A stretch of 64,000 bases of DNA, from contig NZ_LMDB01000012.1 in the NCBI RefSeq assembly GCF_001425005.1, forward strand, positions 1 through 64,000, read 5' to 3'. Below the pieces are notes generated by a model. That model ran no database searches, was not told where the DNA came from, and saw only the letters and a list, made by a program, of their open reading frames with translations. Positions 50,821 to 59,643 of the stretch are shown piece by piece; position 1 is the first letter of the stretch; each line of letters starts with the position of its first letter. This DNA comes from Duganella sp. Root336D2. Its GTDB lineage: Bacteria; Pseudomonadota; Gammaproteobacteria; Burkholderiales; Burkholderiaceae_D. The position numbers and the translations under genes were made by a program.

Positions 50821-51378
50821 ATGGACAATTTGTCGATCAATGAACGCGTCTTATGGAGCGGCGCCCCGCGCCAGGGTCTGATGCTGCGCGCTTCCGATTT
50901 GTTGATGGTCCCATTCAGCTTGATGTGGGGCGGCTTTGCCCTGTTCTGGGAATACTCCGTCTTCAGCTCCGATGCGCCGCTGGTATTTCGCCTGTGGGGC
51001 ATACCTTTCGTGCTGGTGGGGCTGTACATGGCTGCAGGCCGCTTTGCGGTCGAAGCTTGGCAACGCGCTTATACCGACTACGCGGTCACCAATGAACGCA
51101 TCATCATCCGCTCCGGAGTTTTCAAGCGCAGGATGAAAAGCCTGAACTTGCGCGCAATGGGCGAGTTTTCGCTGACGGAGAACGGCAAGGGCGAGGGCAC
51201 CATTGCCTTTGGCGTTTCACCGGCAGGCAATATGTTCAGCGGACTGGCCTCCTGGCCTGGCGTTGAAGAACTGCCGCGCTTCGACACCATCGCTGAAGCG
51301 CGCAAGGTCTACGCGATCATTCGCAACGCGCACTCCGCGGCTCACCACACGCGACCATTCGGGCAACGTCTGGGTTGA
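50821..51378 (+). CDS. Two-helix membrane protein with a bacterial PH-like domain
   Basis: A 185-aa protein with two membrane spans (about 21-42 and 54-72) followed by a bPH-type domain: YTDYAVTNERIIIRSGVFKRRMKSLNLRAMGEFSLTENGKGEG then GVEELPRFDTIAEARKVYAIIR. Similar proteins are called PH domain-containing or YdbT/YvcI-related; their ligands are unknown. The 3' end overlaps the convergent lipoprotein gene by 62 bases. Confidence 0.75.
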   Translation: MDNLSINERVLWSGAPRQGLMLRASDLLMVPFSLMWGGFALFWEYSVFSSDAPLVFRLWGIPFVLVGLYMAAGRFAVEAWQRAYTDYAVTNERIIIRSGVFKRRMKSLNLRAMGEFSLTENGKGEGTIAFGVSPAGNMFSGLASWPGVEELPRFDTIAEARKVYAIIRNAHSAAHHTRPFGQRLG

Positions 51379-52366
51379 GCAGGTAGTTGGTGTGCGCGTG
51401 ATCGGGGCGCTCCAACAAGCCAAACCAGGTGGCCGCATTTGATACCAGTACATTCACTACATTCACCCCGAAGCCCGCATAGCGTTCTCTTTCCAGCGTA
51501 TAGGTCAGCAGGTCATTCGGGTCGCTGAACGCTACCAGGCTTATGCTACCGGTGTTGGTGCTGCGCGGCGTGACGCCTGCACGGCGTTTGCGCAAGACTG
51601 CGTGCAGGCTGTCCAGCGGACGGGCGACGGTCTCCGACATGCCCGGCGCGGTAGCTGGCACCTGCTGGTCGGCTAGCGCGAGCAGGGGGATCTGGTTGGC
51701 AGCCATCACCAGGTAGGCCATGCGGTCAATGGTGCCTTGCGCGGCGCTGTCCATACGCAGCAGGGTATCGAACAGGATCTTGCTGCCAAGGCTGGACGAT
51801 AGCACCAGCAGCGGCGCGTCCGGCGGCCCATCTCCGGTCGCACGCAGGATCGCCTGCGCCATGTGCTGCTGGATGGCGTCGCGCGCTATGCCCTGGTAGA
51901 TCAGGGCGTCCGGGATGCAATCGTCCAGCAGCTTGTCTTTTGCCTGCGCGTTCAGCTTCGCGCGCGTGGCCCTCAGGTGCGCGCTGAGGTCATAGTCCAG
52001 CTGACGCTTGAGGGGCGTCGTCAGCGGCGACCAGACCAGGGCCTTGATGCGCAACTGGCCCTGGCGCAGCTTGATGGTGCGCTCGACTATTTCTATGCCA
52101 TCCATATCAGCAGCTGGCGCCGCGCCTGCTGCGCGCAGCGGTTGGGCATTGAGCGCATCGCCCAATTGCGCTACCGTTTCATCAGCCCAGCGGACGTCGT
52201 GGGTGCACATGCCATGTACCAGTAGTACATCGACGCTTTGCCCAGGCGCGGTGGCGGCAAAGTCCACCAGGCCAGGGAAGGCGCCGTCCGATTGTGCCGG
52301 GCGGTAGGGCAGCGCCGTGCAGCCGACGAGCAAGGCGCAAGCCAACAGGGGGGAAAATAGCTTCAT
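51317..52366 (-). CDS. Lipoprotein alpha/beta hydrolase-like protein
   Basis: A 349-aa lipoprotein from the ATG at 52366 (GGAGGCGAAC upstream); the lipobox LLVGC puts the lipidated Cys at 16. VDVLLVHGMCTHDVRWADET resembles the oxyanion strand of alpha/beta hydrolases, and LLVLSSSLGSKILFDTLLRM carries a GxSLGS-like serine elbow with a conserved SSLGS. No canonical catalytic acid is obvious, so activity is uncertain. The gene is divergent from a short conserved frame at 52466. Confidence 0.7.
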   Translation of the reverse strand: MKLFSPLLACALLVGCTALPYRPAQSDGAFPGLVDFAATAPGQSVDVLLVHGMCTHDVRWADETVAQLGDALNAQPLRAAGAAPAADMDGIEIVERTIKLRQGQLRIKALVWSPLTTPLKRQLDYDLSAHLRATRAKLNAQAKDKLLDDCIPDALIYQGIARDAIQQHMAQAILRATGDGPPDAPLLVLSSSLGSKILFDTLLRMDSAAQGTIDRMAYLVMAANQIPLLALADQQVPATAPGMSETVARPLDSLHAVLRKRRAGVTPRSTNTGSISLVAFSDPNDLLTYTLERERYAGFGVNVVNVLVSNAATWFGLLERPDHAHTNYLLNPDVARMVACGEPRSARCE

Positions 52367-52465
52367 GTTCGCCTCCATAAAGGCCCATGATCGGCGCAGA
52401 TCGCAGCACCGTCTTTGCGCCAGCACAAAACTGGCAACTTCCGGGGTCCGGGCCTAACATGAAGC

Positions 52466-52639
52466 ATGACCAGCAAACGCCAAATCGAGCGCCTGCCAGC
52501 GCTGTATTTCGAGCCGGAGGCGCCCAATCTCCCACCGCACCTGCGCGCGCCAGGCCAGCCGGGCTACCCGCAGGCGCGCGAGCTTGAACGGCTGCGCCGC
52601 AAGCACGTGACGCGCGTTCGTAAGCTCAACCGTAAGTAA
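52466..52639 (+). CDS. Small basic protein (57 aa)
   Basis: The ATG at 52466 opens MTSKRQIERLPALYFEPEAP, ends RKHVTRVRKLNRK and stops at 52639, one base before the end of the convergent DUF2145 gene. The N-terminal half is acidic/Pro-rich and the C-terminal half strongly basic, suggesting nucleic-acid binding, but no family is recognised. A shorter, out-of-frame ATG at 52459 competes. Coding status is moderate because it fills the gap between two divergent/convergent genes. Confidence 0.45.
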   Translation: MTSKRQIERLPALYFEPEAPNLPPHLRAPGQPGYPQARELERLRRKHVTRVRKLNRK

Positions 52640-53419
52640 TCACAGTTCGATCACACGCGCGCCGCGATCGTAGCTGCGCACGAACTTCTCGATCTCATCC
52701 ACCGTGATGGTGTCGAAGTGGCCGCGGATGCGCGGTCCGGTCGGGTGGTCGTCAAAGGCGACGTTGGCGCGGAACAGGCGCGCTCCAACGCGCGAACCGA
52801 GGCCGATATCGATCCCGGAGGGGCGAAAGCCCGCGTCGTTCAGCCACTTCTGCGCCTCGGCGCGGGTTTCCACTTTGCCCGGGGCGGCACTGGCGGCGGC
52901 CAGCGTCTCCAGCGCCCATTGGTTGGAATTCTGGTAGCGCGTCGACCAGGCATAAGACAGCATGCTGTATTTCGGTTCATGCATGCGCACCGGCGTACGT
53001 GAAGCCAGTACCTGCGCCAGCCGTTCCTGCACCTCGGGCGACGGCAGGATCAGTTGCGACTTGTATTGATACAGGCCGCTAAGGAAGAAGTTACCCAGGC
53101 CGTCGTTGTACAGCGCCGAATTCGCCGTGCCGCAATCGTTCAGCAGCTGGACCACCACCCAGCGGCCCGCCGGATGGTCGCGCCACGCCAGGCCGACGTG
53201 GGAGTAGCGCAGGCCGAACTTCGACAGGTCCTGTCCGGCGCGGGCGATGATCGCAACCTGGGCGCCGCTGTCATCGAGCTTTTTCATGCTGCGCTGGGCC
53301 AGGTCCAGCGAACGTTCCACTTCGTTCACCGACAACGGCTTGTTTTCACAGTGCTGGCCTGCGTGGGCCGCGCCGGCCATCGCACAGGCCAGCGAGAATG
53401 CAAGAAGCATGCGTTTCAT
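52640..53419 (-). CDS. DUF2145 family exported protein
   Basis: A 259-aa protein with a signal peptide (residues 1-20, ending AGAAHA). DUF2145 blocks are NEVERSLDLAQRSMKKLDDSGAQ, GLRYSHVGLAWRDHPAGRW and VQLLNDCGTANSALYNDGLGNF, then LSYAWSTRYQNSNQWALETLA. The invariant HVGLAW and NQWALE suggest a cysteine-peptidase-like fold (NlpC/P60-related in my reading), but no function is established. It is followed 3 bases later by a short exported protein. Confidence 0.85.
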   Translation of the reverse strand: MKRMLLAFSLACAMAGAAHAGQHCENKPLSVNEVERSLDLAQRSMKKLDDSGAQVAIIARAGQDLSKFGLRYSHVGLAWRDHPAGRWVVVQLLNDCGTANSALYNDGLGNFFLSGLYQYKSQLILPSPEVQERLAQVLASRTPVRMHEPKYSMLSYAWSTRYQNSNQWALETLAAASAAPGKVETRAEAQKWLNDAGFRPSGIDIGLGSRVGARLFRANVAFDDHPTGPRIRGHFDTITVDEIEKFVRSYDRGARVIEL

Positions 53420-53422
53420 GAT

Positions 53423-53821
53423 TCAGCTCACGCGGCTATGGTGCAGCAGGGCCTTGCCCAGTTCGTTCGGGATGAAAGCGATCACCTTGCCCGATACTAC
53501 CAGCGCATGGCCGGCCGACATGGCCACGGCGCTGACCGCGGTGCCGGCAACCACGGAGACGCCTTCCAGCGCCTTGCCGCTGAATTCCACGGTGGCCTTG
53601 CTGCCATCGCCAACGGCCTTCAGCACGACGACCATGCCGTCGCCGATCACCTCGACGGATTCCACCACCAACGAACCGCCCGCAAATACGGTCAGCACGG
53701 AACCCGCCACGACGACGCCGGACAAGGCGCCAACACCCTTGCTCAAAGTTTGCGAACCATCCGCCGCCTGGCTGCTGGCGCAAGCGGCAGCAAGCAGTGC
53801 GGCGATCAGGGTGCGTTTCAT
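53423..53821 (-). CDS. Short exported hydrophobic protein, unknown
   Basis: A 132-aa protein from the ATG at 53821 (GGAGCAAAAA upstream). Signal peptide residues 1-20 (LIAALLAAACASSQAADGSQ). The rest is dominated by small residues and hydrophobic beta-prone stretches (GVVVAGSVLTVFAGGSLVVE, VVAGTAVSAVAMSAGHALVV). Probably a periplasmic or outer-membrane accessory to the adjacent DUF2145 protein, whose gene begins 3 bases downstream of its stop. Confidence 0.7.
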   Translation of the reverse strand: MKRTLIAALLAAACASSQAADGSQTLSKGVGALSGVVVAGSVLTVFAGGSLVVESVEVIGDGMVVVLKAVGDGSKATVEFSGKALEGVSVVAGTAVSAVAMSAGHALVVSGKVIAFIPNELGKALLHHSRVS

Positions 53822-53953
53822 TTTTTGCTCCACAGGTTAAAGGAGTGGCCATCTTGCTGCGGCCACCGGTCCGCGGCAATCGCCGGTGCGCACTGTAGCG
53901 CCAACCCGTGCTGGTGGTATCATTATTCGATACTTATTGCAGGAATTTCAAGC

Positions 53954-54688
53954 ATGTCCAACGTTATCCGCCTGGTCGACGCGCTCAAACGCCAACTCAA
54001 GGCGCGCGGCATCACCTACGCTGTCCTCGGGCAGAAGATCGGCCTCTCCGAACCCAGCATCAAACGCATGTTCGCAGCCCGCAATTTCACGCTTGACCGG
54101 CTGGAGCAGGTACTGGCCGTGCTTGAAATGGACTTCGCCGAACTGGCGCAAGCCAGCGCCGACACGCCGCACCTGGTCTCGCAGCTCACCTACGCGCAGG
54201 AAAAGGAAATCATCAGCGATACCAAGCTGCTGGTGGTAGCCGTGCTGGCGCTGAACCAGGTTCCGATCGAGGAAGTGGTGGCCAACTACAAGATCAGCGC
54301 CGCCGAAGCGACGGCCTGCCTGCTAAGGCTGGACAAGATCGGCTTCCTGATGCTGAAGCCGAACAACAAGGTCAAGCTGCTGGTGTCGCGCACCTTCAGC
54401 TGGCTGCCGAATGGCCCGATCCAGGGCTTCTTCCGCGACGAGGCGTACAGCGACTATTTCGACAGCCGCTTCGACGGCCATCATGAGGTGCAGCGGCTGG
54501 TGAGCGTGATGCTGTCGCAGCAATCGACGCGTCTCTTGCTGGATCGTTTGAAGCAGGTGGCAGACGAATTCTCGCTGCAGCACCAGGATGATGCGCGGCT
54601 GCCGTGGGAACAGCGCCGCGCCGTGACCATCATGCTGGCAGCACGCCCGTGGATACCGAAGGCATTCCGGGCGCTGCTGCGCGGATAA
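53954..54688 (+). CDS. XRE-family regulator with a long C-terminal domain
   Basis: A 244-aa protein from the ATG at 53954. The N-terminal HTH is VDALKRQLKARGITYAVLGQ and KIGLSEPSIKRMFAARNFTL (about 6-60). The remaining 180 residues include a winged-helix-like section (IEEVVANYKISAAEATACLLRLDKIGFLML) and a helical tail. The long C-terminus suggests ligand or protein sensing. No operator or target is visible nearby. Confidence 0.85.
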   Translation: MSNVIRLVDALKRQLKARGITYAVLGQKIGLSEPSIKRMFAARNFTLDRLEQVLAVLEMDFAELAQASADTPHLVSQLTYAQEKEIISDTKLLVVAVLALNQVPIEEVVANYKISAAEATACLLRLDKIGFLMLKPNNKVKLLVSRTFSWLPNGPIQGFFRDEAYSDYFDSRFDGHHEVQRLVSVMLSQQSTRLLLDRLKQVADEFSLQHQDDARLPWEQRRAVTIMLAARPWIPKAFRALLRG

Positions 54689-54691
54689 GGC

Positions 54692-55819
54692 TTAGAAGTT
54701 GCGCAGGGTGCGCAGCACCGGCTGCAGCACGTCCGCACCCAGCTTGGCGGAACGGGCGCCGTTCCAGCCAACCAGTTCGTCCGGATCGTTGGCATTGTCC
54801 TTGAACGGCAGTTCCAGGGTCAGCGACAGGCAGCCGAACAGGTGGGAGATGTGCGGCGAACCCATGGTCAGCACTTCCGGAGTGTATGGCGAGTCAGGAT
54901 AGCCATGCTCGGATTGGAAGTCCGGCGACGCCAGCTTGAAGTCGGCGATGAACTTGTCCTGCGCGGCCTTGTGCTCCTTGGTGAAAGTCGGCAGGGCGTC
55001 GCTGCCGGCCACGAAGACGTAAGGCAGGCCTTCGTCGCCGTGCACGTCCAGGAACAGGTCGCAGCCGATTTCCTTCATCTTCTCGCGGACCAGGAAGACT
55101 TCCGGCGAACGTTCCATGGTCGGCTCGTTCCACTCGCGGTTCAGGTTCGCGCCGGCAGCGTTGGTGCGCAGGTTGCCGCGCACGGAGCCGTCCGGGTTCA
55201 TGTTCGGCACGATGTAGAAGCAGGCATCCTGCAGGCACTGGCGGGCGTACGGGTTGGACGCGTCGAGCAGGGCTTCGACCATCCCTTCCACAAACCATTC
55301 AGCCATGGTCTCGCCCGGGTGCTGGCGCGCGATGACCCACACCTTTTTCTCGGCTTGCTGGTCGCCGATGACCAGCATGTTCATGTCGCGGCCTTCGACC
55401 GAGCTGCCCAGGTCGACCAGTTCGGCCAGCGGGTGCATTTGTGCGGAATCCAGCAGGGACAGGTGGCGCTCCCACGAATACGGCTCGAAGTAGGCGTAGT
55501 AGACCGAGTCATGTTCCGGCGCGTGCTCGATGGTCATCACTTCGCCATCGAAGGAGGTCGGGACGCGGAACCAGTGATCACGGTCGTAAGAAGCTACAGC
55601 GTTGTAGCCCTTCCAGCCCTCAGCATAAGCAGCCTTGCCAGCGTTCAGGAAACGGATGGACAGCGGCACCGCCTGCGCGCCCTGCACACGGAAATAGAAC
55701 CACTGGATGATATCCGCGTGGGAGTCCTTGCGGATATTGACGTCGATGTCGCCAGCGGTGGTAACGCTGACCACATCGATGGCGCCGGCATCGAACTGGC
55801 TGCTGATCTTGATAGACAT
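54692..55819 (-). CDS. M14-family zinc carboxypeptidase
   Basis: A 375-aa metallocarboxypeptidase of the cytosolic (AGBL-like) subgroup, from the ATG at 55819 (MSIKISSQFDAGAIDVVSV). The N-terminal beta domain (about 1-120) is the M14_N type. The zinc site is H-x-x-E in WVIARQHPGETMAEWFVEG (about residue 163) and the later His in LDVHGDEGLPY (about 250), with NPDGSVRGNLRTNAAGANLN between. No signal peptide, so it acts in the cytosol. It may trim peptides or remove C-terminal residues from proteins. Confidence 0.92.
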   Translation of the reverse strand: MSIKISSQFDAGAIDVVSVTTAGDIDVNIRKDSHADIIQWFYFRVQGAQAVPLSIRFLNAGKAAYAEGWKGYNAVASYDRDHWFRVPTSFDGEVMTIEHAPEHDSVYYAYFEPYSWERHLSLLDSAQMHPLAELVDLGSSVEGRDMNMLVIGDQQAEKKVWVIARQHPGETMAEWFVEGMVEALLDASNPYARQCLQDACFYIVPNMNPDGSVRGNLRTNAAGANLNREWNEPTMERSPEVFLVREKMKEIGCDLFLDVHGDEGLPYVFVAGSDALPTFTKEHKAAQDKFIADFKLASPDFQSEHGYPDSPYTPEVLTMGSPHISHLFGCLSLTLELPFKDNANDPDELVGWNGARSAKLGADVLQPVLRTLRNF

Positions 55820-55890
55820 TGTGTGTCCTGTCGGAAATGAAGCGCTACGCGCGAAGCCCGACATGATACACCAGCCCCTACAGCCGCGCC

Positions 55891-55992
55891 CGTGTCACAC
55901 CATGGGGTCACACCCTAAGTGTGACACGAGCGCGACCGTGACTGCGGATGTGTCCGTGTCACACCTGGGGTGTGACCCCAAGGTGTGACACG
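55891..55992. repeat. Two strong CGTGTCACAC palindromes downstream of paaX
   Basis: First stem: CGTGTCACAC (55891-55900) with GTGTGACACG (55919-55928), holding a smaller GGGGTCACACCC-like loop. Second stem: CGTGTCACACCT (55955-55966) with AGGTGTGACACG (55981-55992) plus an internal GGGG/CCCC pair (55967-55970 with 55976-55979). They lie between the M14 gene and the end of paaX, and the second ends 8 bases from the paaX stop, so it may also terminate paaX transcription. REP-like. Confidence 0.8.
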
Positions 55993-55999
55993 GGCTCTG

Positions 56000-56923
56000 C
56001 TATAGGCTGCCGAAGCGCTGGTGGAAGCTGGTTTCGGGTTGCGGGGCGCTGGGGTCTTCGCGGCGCAGGGCGGTGAGGATGTGCTGTTCGGCGGGGATTG
56101 TGAGTTGGCGGTAGAGCTGGCTGGCCAAGTCGTAGGCGCGGGCGCCGGGCCAGGGTTCGGGCAGCAGTTCGATCGGCAGCTGCGGGTCGTGCAGTTGCAC
56201 GCGGCGGTAGGCGTGGATCAGCAGGGTGCGCAGCACGAATGCTTGCTCGGGGTCGATCTCGCCTGCCTCGGCCAGCAGGCCAGGCAGGGCGCCGAAGGCG
56301 GCCACGAACTTCTGGTAGCCGGCGGCCACCTCGCTCAGGTCCCAGCCCTCTGCCACCATCTCGCCCAGCGGCCGTGCGTGCAGGCCGGGTACTTCGCTGG
56401 CCTGCACCACATACACTTTTTGCAGCAGGCCGAGGCGCGACAGCAGCGCTTCCAGTGCTTCCATATCGCCGGCGGGATGGCCCGCAATGCCAGGGGCAAT
56501 CACGCTGTAGCCTTCCCACAGCAGCTCCTTGCGCAACTGGCTGCGCGCGGGGGCATCGAGGCCGTCGGCGGCCAGCACCAGGGTCCACTGGCCGTTCCAG
56601 TGCACGTTCAGCGGCGCGTAGATGCGGCGGAAGGCGCGGCTGAAGCGGCGCATGGCGTCGGGCGTGATCGCGTAGCTGCTGCGGCGGCCGTCGCGCTGGG
56701 CGCCCAGCCAGCCTTCCTGCGCCAGGCGGAAAACGGAGGTGCGCAGCAGGCGGTCATTGACGCCAAAGGGAGCCAGCAATTCGATCAGGCTGCCAGTCCA
56801 CACCATGCCGCCATGCGGGACGATGGCGTCGCCGAAGATGGTCATCACCAGCGATTTGGAGCGCGGCGGGTCGCTGGCCAGGATTTCTTCAATCCAGCCA
56901 TTGATTTTCTGGTTTTTTTGCAT
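56000..56923 (-). CDS. paaX: Phenylacetate operon repressor PaaX
   Basis: A 307-aa PaaX-family repressor. An N-terminal winged HTH (KSLVMTIFGDAIVPHGGMVWTGSLIELLAPFGVNDR) is followed by the middle domain (LAQEGWLGAQRDGRRSSYAITPDAMRRFSRAFRRIYAP) and a PaaX C-terminal domain. In E. coli PaaX binds the paaA and paaZ promoters and is released by phenylacetyl-CoA. It is divergent from paaA over 122 bp that carry the promoter and an inverted repeat. Confidence 0.95.
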   Translation of the reverse strand: MQKNQKINGWIEEILASDPPRSKSLVMTIFGDAIVPHGGMVWTGSLIELLAPFGVNDRLLRTSVFRLAQEGWLGAQRDGRRSSYAITPDAMRRFSRAFRRIYAPLNVHWNGQWTLVLAADGLDAPARSQLRKELLWEGYSVIAPGIAGHPAGDMEALEALLSRLGLLQKVYVVQASEVPGLHARPLGEMVAEGWDLSEVAAGYQKFVAAFGALPGLLAEAGEIDPEQAFVLRTLLIHAYRRVQLHDPQLPIELLPEPWPGARAYDLASQLYRQLTIPAEQHILTALRREDPSAPQPETSFHQRFGSL

Positions 56924-56940
56924 AGACCGAGTTTATACCC

Positions 56941-57015
56941 TGTCATTGATCTGGATACAGATTTTTTAAATGACACATAAAATTCGTTTGCAAAGCAGTT
57001 TTTGTATCGTATTAT
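56941..57015 (+). promoter_or_regulatory. paaA promoter region with inverted repeat (candidate PaaX operator)
   Basis: TTTGCA (56987-56992), a 17-bp spacer and TATTAT (57010-57015) give a good sigma70-type promoter for paaA. Upstream, TGTCATT (56941-56947) is mirrored by AATGACA (56969-56975) with a 21-bp gap. This could be the operator between divergent paaX and paaA. I did not find the E. coli PaaX consensus. Sites are seen; binding is inferred. Confidence 0.55.
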
Positions 57016-57045
57016 GAGTCTATCCCGAACCAGGAGGCCCTGCTT

Positions 57046-58035
57046 ATGTACGCACAAATGGTGGAAACTGGCCTGAAAAAGGTCCAGACCGCAGAAGATA
57101 TGGACGCGCAGGAGCGCGAATTCCAGGCGCGCATCGACGCCGGCATCAAGATCGAGCCTAAGGATTGGATGCCGGAGGCTTACCGCAAGACCTTGATCCG
57201 CCAGATTTCCCAGCACGCCCACTCTGAAATCGTCGGTCAGTTGCCTGAAGGTAACTGGGTGACCCGTGCGCCGACGCTGAAGCGCAAATCGATTTTGCTG
57301 GCCAAGATCCAGGACGAAGCGGGCCATGGCCTCTACCTGTACAGCGCGGCCGAAACCCTGGGCGTATCGCGTGACGAACTGCTGGCGGCCCTGCACAGCG
57401 GCAAAGCAAAGTACTCGTCCATTTTCAACTACCCGACCCTGAGCTGGGCCGACATGGGCGCCATCGGCTGGCTGGTGGATGGCTCGGCCATCATCAACCA
57501 GATCCCGCTGTGCCGCTGCTCGTACGGCCCGTACTCGCGCGCCATGATCCGCGTCTGCAAGGAGGAGTCCTTTCACGCGCGCCAGGGCTACGACATCATG
57601 ATGTCGCTGGCTAAAGGCACGCCGGAACAGAAGGCGATGGCGCAGGATGCGCTGAACCGCTGGTGGTGGCCGTCGCTGATGATGTTCGGCCCGTCCGACG
57701 CTGCTTCCGTCAACAGCGCGCAATCGAGCGCGTGGCGCATCAAGCTGTTCTCCAACGATGAACTGCGCCAGCGCATGGTCGACCAGACCGTGCCGCAGGC
57801 CGAGTTCCTGGGCCTGACGGTGCCCGACCCGGACCTGAAGTGGAACGAGGAGCGCGGCTCCTACGATTTCGGCGAAATCGATTGGGATGAATTCCACCAG
57901 GTCTTGAAGGGCAACGGCCCTTGCAACCGCGAGCGCCTGCGCACCCGCGTCAAAGCCTACGATGATGGCGAGTGGTTCCGCGACGCGCTGGTTGCCTACG
58001 CCGACAAACACAATAAGGAGCAGGCTGCGGCCTGA
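57046..58035 (+). CDS. paaA: Phenylacetyl-CoA 1,2-epoxidase subunit PaaA
   Basis: A 329-aa catalytic subunit of the ring-epoxidising multicomponent monooxygenase. The diiron ligands are in [15 protein letters not shown] and [16 protein letters not shown] (E and H of the two EExH-type motifs). The ATG at 57046 has AGGAGG nine bases before. It begins the paaABCDE operon; paaB starts 11 bases after its stop. The complex acts on phenylacetyl-CoA in the cytosol. Confidence 0.97.
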   Translation: MYAQMVETGLKKVQTAEDMDAQEREFQARIDAGIKIEPKDWMPEAYRKTLIRQISQHAHSEIVGQLPEGNWVTRAPTLKRKSILLAKIQDEAGHGLYLYSAAETLGVSRDELLAALHSGKAKYSSIFNYPTLSWADMGAIGWLVDGSAIINQIPLCRCSYGPYSRAMIRVCKEESFHARQGYDIMMSLAKGTPEQKAMAQDALNRWWWPSLMMFGPSDAASVNSAQSSAWRIKLFSNDELRQRMVDQTVPQAEFLGLTVPDPDLKWNEERGSYDFGEIDWDEFHQVLKGNGPCNRERLRTRVKAYDDGEWFRDALVAYADKHNKEQAAA

Positions 58036-58046
58036 GAGGAGACAAG

Positions 58047-58331
58047 ATGAGCAAAGAATGGCCACTGTGGGAAGTCTTCATTCGCAGCCAGCATGGCCTG
58101 GCGCACAAGCATGTGGGCAGCCTGCATGCTCCGGATGCGGAGATGGCAATCAACAACGCGCGCGATGTCTACACGCGCCGCAATGAAGGCGTCAGCATCT
58201 GGGTGGTGCGCGCCGCCGATATCGTCGCCAGCGCGCCGGCCGACAAGGGCCCGCTGTTCGAGCCATCCAACAGCAAGGTGTATCGCCACCCGACCTTCTT
58301 CCCGATGCCGGAAGAAGTGAAGAACCTGTAA
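58047..58331 (+). CDS. paaB: Phenylacetyl-CoA epoxidase subunit PaaB
   Basis: A 94-aa small subunit of the epoxidase, thought to bridge PaaA and PaaC in complex assembly. The family is obvious: EWPLWEVFIRSQHGLAHKHV, GSLHAPDAEMAINNARDVYTRR, EGVSIWVVRAADI. Length typical. Between paaA and paaC, with 11-base gaps on both sides. Confidence 0.97.
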   Translation: MSKEWPLWEVFIRSQHGLAHKHVGSLHAPDAEMAINNARDVYTRRNEGVSIWVVRAADIVASAPADKGPLFEPSNSKVYRHPTFFPMPEEVKNL

Positions 58332-58341
58332 GGCTCCCGAC

Positions 58342-59094
58342 ATGGATAACAAGGTCAATTACCTGCTGCGCCTGGGCGATAACGCCATGGTGCTGAGCCA
58401 GCGCCTGTGCGAATTGTGCGGCAAGGGTCCGGCGCTGGAAGAGGATATGGCGCTGTCGAATGTGTCGCTGGACCTGCTGGGCCAGACCCGCATGTGGTAC
58501 ACCTACGCCTCCGAACTGGAGGGCGCTGGCCGCGACGAGGACAAGCTGGCTTACCTGCGCGATGCGCAAGACTACAAGAACGTGCTGCTGGTTGAACAGC
58601 CGAACGGCAACTACGCCCACACTCTGGTGCGCCAGTTCTTCTTCGATACCTGGCATTACTTCCTGATCGGGGCGCTGACCAAGTGCAGCGATGCGCGCAT
58701 TGCGGAAATCGCCGAAAAATCGCTGAAGGAGGTGACCTATCACCTGCGCCGCAGCGGCGACCTGATTGTGCGCTTGGGCGACGGCACCGATGTCTCGCAT
58801 CAGTTCACGCAGACTGCCGTCGATGAACTGTGGATGTATAGCGGCGAGGTATTCAACTACGACGCGGTGGATGAGGCCATGGTGGCGGAAGGCGTTGCGC
58901 CAGCGGCGTCGATGCTGCGCGAACAGTGGCTGTCGCACGTGTCCGATATCCTCGGCGAAGCGACGCTCACCATGCCGCCAGCCGATGCGTGGATGCAGAA
59001 AGGCGGCAAGCAAGGCCGCCACTCCGAGCACCTGGGCTACTTGTTGGCCGAGATGCAGTTCCTGCAGCGCGCTTACCCTGGTTCGGAGTGGTGA
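58342..59094 (+). CDS. paaC: Phenylacetyl-CoA epoxidase subunit PaaC
   Basis: A 250-aa structural subunit of the epoxidase, homologous to PaaA but with degenerate iron ligands. Recognised by CGKGPALEEDMALSNVSLDL, QTRMWYTYASELEGAGRDED, VRQFFFDTWHYFLIGAL and GRHSEHLGYLLAEMQFLQRA. Its stop and the start of paaD share one base (TGATG). Confidence 0.97.
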   Translation: MDNKVNYLLRLGDNAMVLSQRLCELCGKGPALEEDMALSNVSLDLLGQTRMWYTYASELEGAGRDEDKLAYLRDAQDYKNVLLVEQPNGNYAHTLVRQFFFDTWHYFLIGALTKCSDARIAEIAEKSLKEVTYHLRRSGDLIVRLGDGTDVSHQFTQTAVDELWMYSGEVFNYDAVDEAMVAEGVAPAASMLREQWLSHVSDILGEATLTMPPADAWMQKGGKQGRHSEHLGYLLAEMQFLQRAYPGSEW

Positions 59095-59639
59095 TGGACG
59101 CAGCGCGTGTCTGGTCGTTGCTGGAGCAGGTCTCCGATCCGGAAATCCCTGTGATCTCCGTGGTCGATCTTGGCATCGTGCGCGATGTCCAGGTTACCGG
59201 GACATCGTCTTGCGCGGTCACGATCACGCCGACGTATTCCGGCTGCCCGGCCATGCAAGTCATCGCCGATGCGGTACAAGGCGCGCTGCACGATGCGGGT
59301 ATCAGGCAGGTCGACATCATCACCCGCCTGTCGCCCGCCTGGACCACGGACTGGATGAGCGATTCCGGCAAGGCCAAGCTGAAGGGCTACGGCATCGCCC
59401 CGCCGGCGCAGAAGGTGGTCGATATCAGCGGCCTGCGCACCCCGCGTCCCGCTGTCGCGCCGCTCGATCCGCTGAAGGCCGGTATTGCGCGCGGCGCGGT
59501 GCCTGCGCCGACAGTGATCTGCCCGCACTGCGGCTCCAGCCACACCGAAATCACCAGCCAGTTCGGCTCCACGCCCTGCAAGGCGCTGTACAAGTGCCTC
59601 GATTGCCGCGAGCCCTTTGACTACTTCAAGTGCCACTGA
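59094..59639 (+). CDS. paaD: Epoxidase maturation/assembly protein PaaD
   Basis: A 181-aa protein with an N-terminal MIP18-like domain (LLEQVSDPEIPVISVVDLGI, YSGCPAMQVIADAVQ) as in iron-sulfur assembly factors, and a C-terminal zinc-ribbon-like CPHCGSSHTEITSQFGSTPC...CLDC. PaaD is needed for epoxidase activity, probably in cluster or metal insertion into PaaE/PaaA. paaE starts 4 bases later. Confidence 0.95.
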   Translation: MDAARVWSLLEQVSDPEIPVISVVDLGIVRDVQVTGTSSCAVTITPTYSGCPAMQVIADAVQGALHDAGIRQVDIITRLSPAWTTDWMSDSGKAKLKGYGIAPPAQKVVDISGLRTPRPAVAPLDPLKAGIARGAVPAPTVICPHCGSSHTEITSQFGSTPCKALYKCLDCREPFDYFKCH

Positions 59640-59643
59640 CACC

